From an uncultured Flavobacteriaceae bacterium (GTDB lineage Bacteria > Bacteroidota > Bacteroidia > Flavobacteriales > Flavobacteriaceae), in assembly GCA_947500585.1 (NCBI GenBank), contig CANMSN010000001.1, positions 248,001-312,000 on the forward strand: DNA of 64,000 nucleotides. The letters are read 5' to 3'. The notes beneath the pieces are model-generated. The model was not told where the DNA came from, made no database searches, and worked only from the letters and a program-made list of their open reading frames with translations. How positions within the stretch are numbered: position 1 is the first letter of the stretch; every line of letters starts with the position of its first letter. The translations under genes were made by a program, and so were the position numbers. Positions 59,357 through 64,000 of the stretch are shown here, in pieces.

Positions 59357-61135
59357 TTGATACTCAATATCAAAAAAACACATACAATTCTATTGAAGAG
59401 TTTAAGTATTATACTTATCAAAAAAAAACAGATTATTCTTGTGGTTTTAATGATGATATTTATACTTCAATTTGTTTATTCGCAGGATATATCTAGAAGT
59501 AATATAGAATTCTTATCTCTAGACAGTTATAACAATCTTACAGAACTCTACGAAGAATCAAAAAATAATGATTCAATAGCTAAATCTATTTCAGAAGCAT
59601 TTCTGCTAAAAGCAAAGCGAGAAAATAATAACCCTAAAAAAGCTGAAGGGTATTTTATGGTTGCCCACAATCTCACCCTAGCTCTAGCATACAATGAAGC
59701 ATTACCTTATTTAGATTCTGCTATAGTGTATTCCCAAGATAACTATACGTATAAATTTCCTGCGAAAGCACTTATTTTAAAAGCAAATATAAAAGGAGCT
59801 CAAACTAATTTTACGGAAGCCATGGACAACTTGACAATAGCTGAAGACTATGCACGTAAAACCAATAATATAGACCAGCAATACGATATAAAATATTTTA
59901 TCGCATTATTAAAAACCAACGTCGGCGAATATAAAGAAGGATTTTCATTATTGAAGAAAACTGTAGATTATCGTAAAATAAAGTTTCTTAAAGACACTAC
60001 TTACAGTCGCCCGTACTTACAATCGCTGTTCGCATTGGCTAATCAATTCAATATTCTTAAACAACCAGACTCTTCATTGATTTATATGAAGAAAGCTATG
60101 ACTATCTCCTTAAAACTAAAAGATACTTTACTTTATAGTAGAATGCTTCTTTCTTCTGTTAAGTCACTAAATCTAAAATCAGAATATCAATCTAGCATAG
60201 ATAGTTTAAAAAAATATGAGGCTATTTTGAAAAATAGAGAAGTGAGAATTGGAACTGAATTAAGGATTGCCTTTGGGTTTGGCAATACATATTTTAAACA
60301 AGGAAAAAAAGAAATAGCCTTACCTTACCTTAAAAAGGTGGATTCTTTAGCGTTTGCAGATTCTTTCTTTGTTGAATCCTTGAAAGAGAACTACGAATTT
60401 TTAATCACCTATTACAAAGAAAAAAATAACACAAAACAACAATTATTTTACATAAATAGGTTACTTAAAATTGATAGTATTTTGGATAAAGATAAAGCTT
60501 ATTTATCCAAAAAAATATACACTGATTATGACACTCCTAATTTAATCCGAGAAAAAAAACAGCTTATCTCAGAATTAGAGAAAGAGAAAAGTAAAAGAAA
60601 AATATGGTTAATTTTACTTTCTATTTTTTCTGTTGGATTAATTGCATTACTCGTTTATAATTATAAAAAACAAAAACGCTACAAAAAACGATTTCAAGAA
60701 TTACTCCAAGAAAATCAACCTAAAAAAACAATTCTTAACAATAAATCTGAAGCTAGGGCAGACATAGGAATACCAAAAGATATTGTTGATGCCATACTCA
60801 ATAAATTAGAAGATTTTGAAGAAAAAAAAGGTTTTCTCAATTTAGATTTATCGGTAACATACCTTGCTAAAGAATTTGACACCAACTCTAAATATTTTTC
60901 TAAAATCATAAATACATACAAAAATAAAAGTTTTACAAGCTATATTAATGAACTAAGAATTCATTACATCATTGAAGAGCTAAAGACTAACTCAAAATTT
61001 AGAAAATATACCATTAAAGCCATTGCAAATGAAATTGGTTTTAATACCACAGAAGCTTTTTCTAAATCTTTTTATAAAACCACAGGCATATATCCATCTT
61101 ACTTTATCAAACAAATTGAAAATAGAACTCATTAA
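59357..61135 (+). CDS. Membrane-bound AraC-type regulator with TPR sensor domain
   Basis: This 592-aa protein has an N-terminal signal or anchor ending F-V-Y-S-Q (~residue 43). A long helical periplasmic domain follows with TPR-like repeats (~60-390, such as A-L-P-Y-L-D-S-A-I-V and E-I-A-L-P-Y-L-K-K-V), then one membrane helix (W-L-I-L-L-S-I-F-S-V-G-L-I-A-L-L near 415-432). The cytosolic AraC domain (~480-592) has L-A-K-E-F-D-T-N-S-K-Y-F-S-K-I-I-N and I-A-N-E-I-G-F-N-T-T-E-A-F-S-K-S-F. No ATG precedes the signal: TTG 59357 or TTG 59393 must be used. It should pass an outside signal to DNA, most likely at the divergent serine hydrolase promoter. Confidence 0.87.
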   Translation: MILNIKKTHTILLKSLSIILIKKKQIILVVLMMIFILQFVYSQDISRSNIEFLSLDSYNNLTELYEESKNNDSIAKSISEAFLLKAKRENNNPKKAEGYFMVAHNLTLALAYNEALPYLDSAIVYSQDNYTYKFPAKALILKANIKGAQTNFTEAMDNLTIAEDYARKTNNIDQQYDIKYFIALLKTNVGEYKEGFSLLKKTVDYRKIKFLKDTTYSRPYLQSLFALANQFNILKQPDSSLIYMKKAMTISLKLKDTLLYSRMLLSSVKSLNLKSEYQSSIDSLKKYEAILKNREVRIGTELRIAFGFGNTYFKQGKKEIALPYLKKVDSLAFADSFFVESLKENYEFLITYYKEKNNTKQQLFYINRLLKIDSILDKDKAYLSKKIYTDYDTPNLIREKKQLISELEKEKSKRKIWLILLSIFSVGLIALLVYNYKKQKRYKKRFQELLQENQPKKTILNNKSEARADIGIPKDIVDAILNKLEDFEEKKGFLNLDLSVTYLAKEFDTNSKYFSKIINTYKNKSFTSYINELRIHYIIEELKTNSKFRKYTIKAIANEIGFNTTEAFSKSFYKTTGIYPSYFIKQIENRTH

Positions 61136-61265
61136 AGTATTTAATTTTCGCGATACTTTTTCGTAATTAAATTTTTATATGATTAGCCAGTCTAGAAAAC
61201 TCAGATTTCAATTACTTAAATCATTTGACTCGTAATAAAAAAGATATTATTTAATTACAGTACAG

Positions 61266-61381
61266 CATATAGAGCGTTCAACGTTTCAATGGAATTGGGC
61301 TAATTATCCGAAGGTAGAAAAGATGAGGTTTCGCCTTGGCTAGAGGCTTTTGTTAATGCTAGACTTTGGTTAGAGAAATAA
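61266..61381 (+). pseudogene. Orphan 3' fragment of purL (right copy of the direct repeat)
   Basis: It matches 56082-56198 with about nine substitutions and a one-base deletion (CC-GAAGG for CCAGAAGG). Nearly all substitutions are synonymous: GAA/GAG, GTG/GTT, TCA/TCG, CGT/AGA; one K-to-L change. It still ends L-E-K-stop. With no start or upstream part it cannot be a gene. The pattern says it diverged while part of a functional purL and was later cut off. The rest of the 328-bp gap holds only a terminator (61405-61440). Confidence 0.92.
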
Positions 61382-61404
61382 TTCTTAAAGAATATTCAAT
61401 TTTA

Positions 61405-61440
61405 TAAAAAAAGCTTTTACATTAGTAGAAGCTTTTTTTG
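61405..61440 (+). terminator. Terminator behind the purL fragment
   Basis: A stem aaaaaagctttta / tagaagctttttt with T-tract. Probably the original purL terminator of this chromosome. Confidence 0.8.
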
Positions 61441-61463
61441 TGCTTAATTATTAAACCTTTGTC

Positions 61464-62915
61464 ATGTTTAAAAACCAATTATTGTGTTTTCTGTTTTTGA
61501 TTTCCCACTCGTTATTTGCTCTTCAAACAATAGAAAAAGCAGTAGTAAAAGAATCTAACAAAGTAAAACGTTACTTTTTTAAAGATAAAATTGTTGCCAT
61601 AGAAAAATGGTATGGTGATGATAAAAAACTAGACAGCCTTAAAACCTATTATACATCGGGAGAACTTAATGAGGCTTTTTATTATAGTAAAGGATATTAT
61701 CAAGGTAAATCTTATAAGTATAACCGTTTTGGAGAAAAATTAACCACTTGGGAATTCAATAAAGGGAAGCTCATTAACAGAACCGATCATAAAATTGAAT
61801 TCAATAAAAAAACAGAAGACAAAGTAAAAAAAGCGTATTCCAGACTAAAAGAATTAAATCTAAAATTAAAAGACAATCCTAATGATTTTAAATCAATATT
61901 TCAAAGAGCTAGTATTAGAAATTATCTAGGAAATAACACTTTAGCTTTAAACGATTATAAAAAAATAGAAAGCAAGGTTTTAAAACTATCTAAAACAAAA
62001 AAAGTCCCAGAAAAAATGTTAGGTAGTATTTATGACCATTTGGCGAATATCTATCAAGGTTATGAAATGAACAACCATTGTATTCATTACAAACTTAAAG
62101 CTTTAAAAGCTTCTCCAAAAGAAAGCAGATTGTATCATAATCTAGGTTCTTACCTAGTTACTATTAAGTCATATAGACTTGGTATATCCTATTTAAATAA
62201 AGCCATAGAAATGGTTCCTAATCACTCTTTTGCAAATTGGATTTTGGCAGTAGCTTATACTGATTTAGAGGACTATGACAAAGCAATGACAACCGTAAAT
62301 ATTGCCTTTAAAAATGAAGCTAGCCTATATAAAAGAGGATCAGGAACAGCAGAAAGAGACTTAAGAACACTTAGAGGCCTTTTGTATCATAAACTTGGCG
62401 ATTCAGAAAAAGGTATAGCCGATTTAGAAGAAGCTTTAAATATAAACAAGAACAATTCCTTTGCTTATCGAAACTTAGGTACAATCTATTACGATTTAGG
62501 AAAATATAATCTAGCATGCCAAAACCTTCAAAAAGCTAATGAACTAGGCTATGAAAAAATTCATGATAGGGATGACTTACAAGCGTATTTAGAACTTTCT
62601 TGCGAAAATGCCGCCATTATTGAAAATAAAAAAGAGGCTTTGTCTGAAGCTATTTTAGATACTGAGCCTATCCAGCTATCAAAACTTTCTGATAGACCAT
62701 TTATTTACCCTAATCCAACAAAAGCTGAAGTCAAAATTAAAAACCTACCGTTTAAGGACTATCAATATTTAATATTTGATTATACAGGAAAATTAGTATT
62801 TCAAGGAGAATCTAAAAAAACACCAATCAATATTTCGCAATTACCATCTGGAGTTTATATCCTAAAAGTTATTAAAAATGATTTAAGTGAAACTTTTAGA
62901 GTTATAAAAGAATAA
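61464..62915 (+). CDS. TPR protein with T9SS type A sorting domain
   Basis: This 483-aa protein has a signal peptide (residues 1-19, ending L-F-A-L-Q). An N-terminal region (~25-115) resembles MORN/toxin-immunity-like repeats (Y-Y-T-S-G-E-L-N-E-A-F). TPR units follow (~130-390, for example A-N-W-I-L-A-V-A-Y-T-D-L-E-D-Y-D-K-A and Y-R-N-L-G-T-I-Y-Y-D-L-G-K-Y). It ends with a type IX sorting domain (~405-483): F-I-Y-P-N-P-T-K, Y-D-Y-T-G-K-L-V and L-P-S-G-V-Y-I-L-K-V. It is exported by the type IX system and anchored on or released from the cell surface. Confidence 0.9.
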   Translation: MFKNQLLCFLFLISHSLFALQTIEKAVVKESNKVKRYFFKDKIVAIEKWYGDDKKLDSLKTYYTSGELNEAFYYSKGYYQGKSYKYNRFGEKLTTWEFNKGKLINRTDHKIEFNKKTEDKVKKAYSRLKELNLKLKDNPNDFKSIFQRASIRNYLGNNTLALNDYKKIESKVLKLSKTKKVPEKMLGSIYDHLANIYQGYEMNNHCIHYKLKALKASPKESRLYHNLGSYLVTIKSYRLGISYLNKAIEMVPNHSFANWILAVAYTDLEDYDKAMTTVNIAFKNEASLYKRGSGTAERDLRTLRGLLYHKLGDSEKGIADLEEALNINKNNSFAYRNLGTIYYDLGKYNLACQNLQKANELGYEKIHDRDDLQAYLELSCENAAIIENKKEALSEAILDTEPIQLSKLSDRPFIYPNPTKAEVKIKNLPFKDYQYLIFDYTGKLVFQGESKKTPINISQLPSGVYILKVIKNDLSETFRVIKE

Positions 62916-62996
62916 CTAAACCTATTCATAAAAGCTTTTTTTGATGCTATACTTTAGACTAAAAAGACCTAACATTTTATTAAATTGATAAAAAAC

Positions 62997-63029
62997 AAAA
63001 GGAGTTTATTACAAAAAGCTCCTTTTTTT
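62997..63029 (+). terminator. Rho-independent terminator
   Basis: A stem aaaaggag / ctcctttt with a 14-nt loop and T-tract lies between the T9SS protein gene and the acyl-CoA synthetase gene. Confidence 0.72.
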
Positions 63030-63091
63030 CTACCTTATTTGAAAATCTTATTTATTTCCTTATTTTGCACACAAAGAAACTTGAAAAAGAA

Positions 63092-64000
63092 ATGACGCAA
63101 ATAACTAAGATATTTGACTTCCCCTATTACCAATTAAATAAATTTAATTTGGATAAAGCATTTACCACCAAATATGATGGCGAATGGCAATCTATTTCTT
63201 CTACAGAATACATAAATCAAATCAATGCTATTAGTAGAGGATTATTACGTCTAGGAATAAAACCCAATGATAAAATTGCAGTTATTTCATCCACAAATAG
63301 AACTGAATGGAATATTTTAGATATTGGTATTCTACAAACTGGAGCTCAAAATATCCCTATTTACCCAACAATTTGTGCCGAAGATTACGAGTATATTTTA
63401 AATCATTCTGAATCTATTTATTGCTTTGTATCTGATGCTGTTGTACTTGAAAAATTAAATACCATTAAAGGCAACACAAAACTTAAAAATATTTACACTT
63501 TCGATGCCATTAGCGGTGAAAATAATTGGACTGATGTTTTAAAACTTGGTGAAGATGATAGTAATCAAAATGAAGTTGAATCAAGAAAAGAAGCCGTAAA
63601 ACCAGAAGATTTAGCGACCTTAATTTACACCTCTGGCACAACCGGGAAACCTAAAGGTGTTATGTTATCGCACAAAAATATTGTTTCTAATGTATTAGAC
63701 AGCGAAAAACGAGTTCCTTTTAGCAAAGGCAAGTCAAAAGCACTTAGTTTTCTTCCTGTATGTCATGTTTTCGAACGTATGATTTTATACCTCTATCAAT
63801 ATTGTGGTGTTGAAATTTATTTCGCCGAGTCAATAGAAAAAATGAGTGACAACCTTAAAGAGGTAAAGCCAACTGTAATGACTGCAGTTCCTCGTCTTTA
63901 TGAAAAAGTTTATGATAAAATTATTGCAAAAGGTGCCGATTTAAAGGGTATTAAAAAAATGCTTTTCTTTTGGGCAGTTAATTTGGGGCTCAGGTTTGAA
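63092..64000 (+). CDS. Long-chain fatty acid-CoA ligase (3' end cut off)
   Basis: The frame from the ATG at 63092 is open to the window end (303 codons visible of about 590-600 expected). The start M-T-Q-I-T-K-I-F-D-F-P-Y-Y-Q is followed by the AMP-binding domain. The ATP loop Y-T-S-G-T-T-G-K-P-K-G-V-M is at residues ~181-193, and the later F-L-P-V-C-H-V-F-E-R-M segment is typical of FadD/FAA-type synthetases. It activates long-chain fatty acids to acyl-CoA via an acyl-AMP intermediate at the inner membrane. Confidence 0.94.
   Translation, partial: MTQITKIFDFPYYQLNKFNLDKAFTTKYDGEWQSISSTEYINQINAISRGLLRLGIKPNDKIAVISSTNRTEWNILDIGILQTGAQNIPIYPTICAEDYEYILNHSESIYCFVSDAVVLEKLNTIKGNTKLKNIYTFDAISGENNWTDVLKLGEDDSNQNEVESRKEAVKPEDLATLIYTSGTTGKPKGVMLSHKNIVSNVLDSEKRVPFSKGKSKALSFLPVCHVFERMILYLYQYCGVEIYFAESIEKMSDNLKEVKPTVMTAVPRLYEKVYDKIIAKGADLKGIKKMLFFWAVNLGLRFE

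Noticed and set aside
56199-61265. Integrase or transposase within the purL-flanked island
   Set aside because: The three genes there are two serine hydrolases and an AraC-type regulator. No recombinase motif is present, so how the island arrived is not shown.
61266-61381. Functional small gene in the purL fragment
   Set aside because: It has no start codon and a one-base deletion relative to purL. It is only a displaced 3' end.
1-64000. tRNA or rRNA genes
   Set aside because: I looked in the intergenic regions for tRNA cloverleaf signatures (GGTTCGAATCC-like arms) and rRNA segments and saw none.

Overview
The window is chromosomal DNA of a member of the Bacteroidota, almost certainly a flavobacterium (Flavobacteriaceae). 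Reasons: strong AT bias; A-rich leaders without Shine-Dalgarno sites; TAnnTTTG -7 promoter boxes, several with a TTG -33 element 19-21 bp upstream; many Bacteroidota families (DUF2807/GIN, DUF4252, DUF4199, DUF5777, DUF4956, GlmU-family protein, sensor-of-ECF proteins); a T9SS type A sorting domain; and SPII lipoproteins throughout. No rRNA, tRNA, CRISPR array, integrase or intact transposase was found.

Layout. 1-3 kb: a cut PspC-domain protein and two DUF2807 beta-helix proteins. 3-5.2 kb (minus): ECF sigma, membrane anti-sigma-like protein and two DUF4252 proteins. 5.3-6.9 kb: an S41 peptidase lipoprotein. 7.1-12.4 kb: a vitamin B12 locus, with a cobalamin riboswitch and BtuB-like receptor on the minus strand and BtuF/BtuC/BtuD-like ABC genes on the plus strand. 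12.5-19.7 kb: TPR lipoprotein, SCO protein, RmuC, thioesterase, and an OB-fold/DUF5777/cytochrome c/YceI group interrupted by a cassette-like acetyltransferase gene. 19.7-37.6 kb: mostly housekeeping genes (carB, rpmH, lytic transglycosylase, mtaB, peptide-binding lipoprotein, GlmU-family protein, rpmE, glycosyltransferase, phosphohexomutase, MsbA-like ABC exporter). 37.9-39.5 kb: a second ECF sigma module. 39.5-42.7 kb: a beta-propeller lipoprotein, a dead and an intact SCO gene, and an EF-hand protein. 43-48.3 kb (minus): a third ECF sigma module leading into a VTC/DUF4956/DUF2490/CotH cluster. 48.4-52 kb: RsmB-like methyltransferase, a two-gene cassette-like insertion and a fructosamine-kinase-family gene. 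52.4-56.2 kb: purL. 56.2-61.4 kb: an island with two penicillin-binding-like serine hydrolases and a membrane-bound AraC-type regulator. 61.5-64 kb: a T9SS-sorted TPR protein and the start of a long-chain acyl-CoA synthetase.

Most notable. (1) Short palindromic repeats have spread through the region and been accepted in frame inside essential-type genes: purL at three sites, mtaB at one. Another copy sits in the variable part of the cobalamin riboswitch. This recalls the Rickettsia palindromic elements that encode peptide inserts. (2) The last ~117 bp of purL are repeated about 5.2 kb downstream at roughly 91% identity with almost only synonymous differences. The two copies bracket the serine-hydrolase/AraC island like the ends of an integrated element. 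(3) Two cassette-like insertions with structured flanks (18.56-19.14 kb and 49.74-50.94 kb), a ~130 bp MITE-like inverted-repeat element (42.81-42.94 kb), and an SCO pseudogene that has lost both metal-binding cysteines show active genome remodelling.
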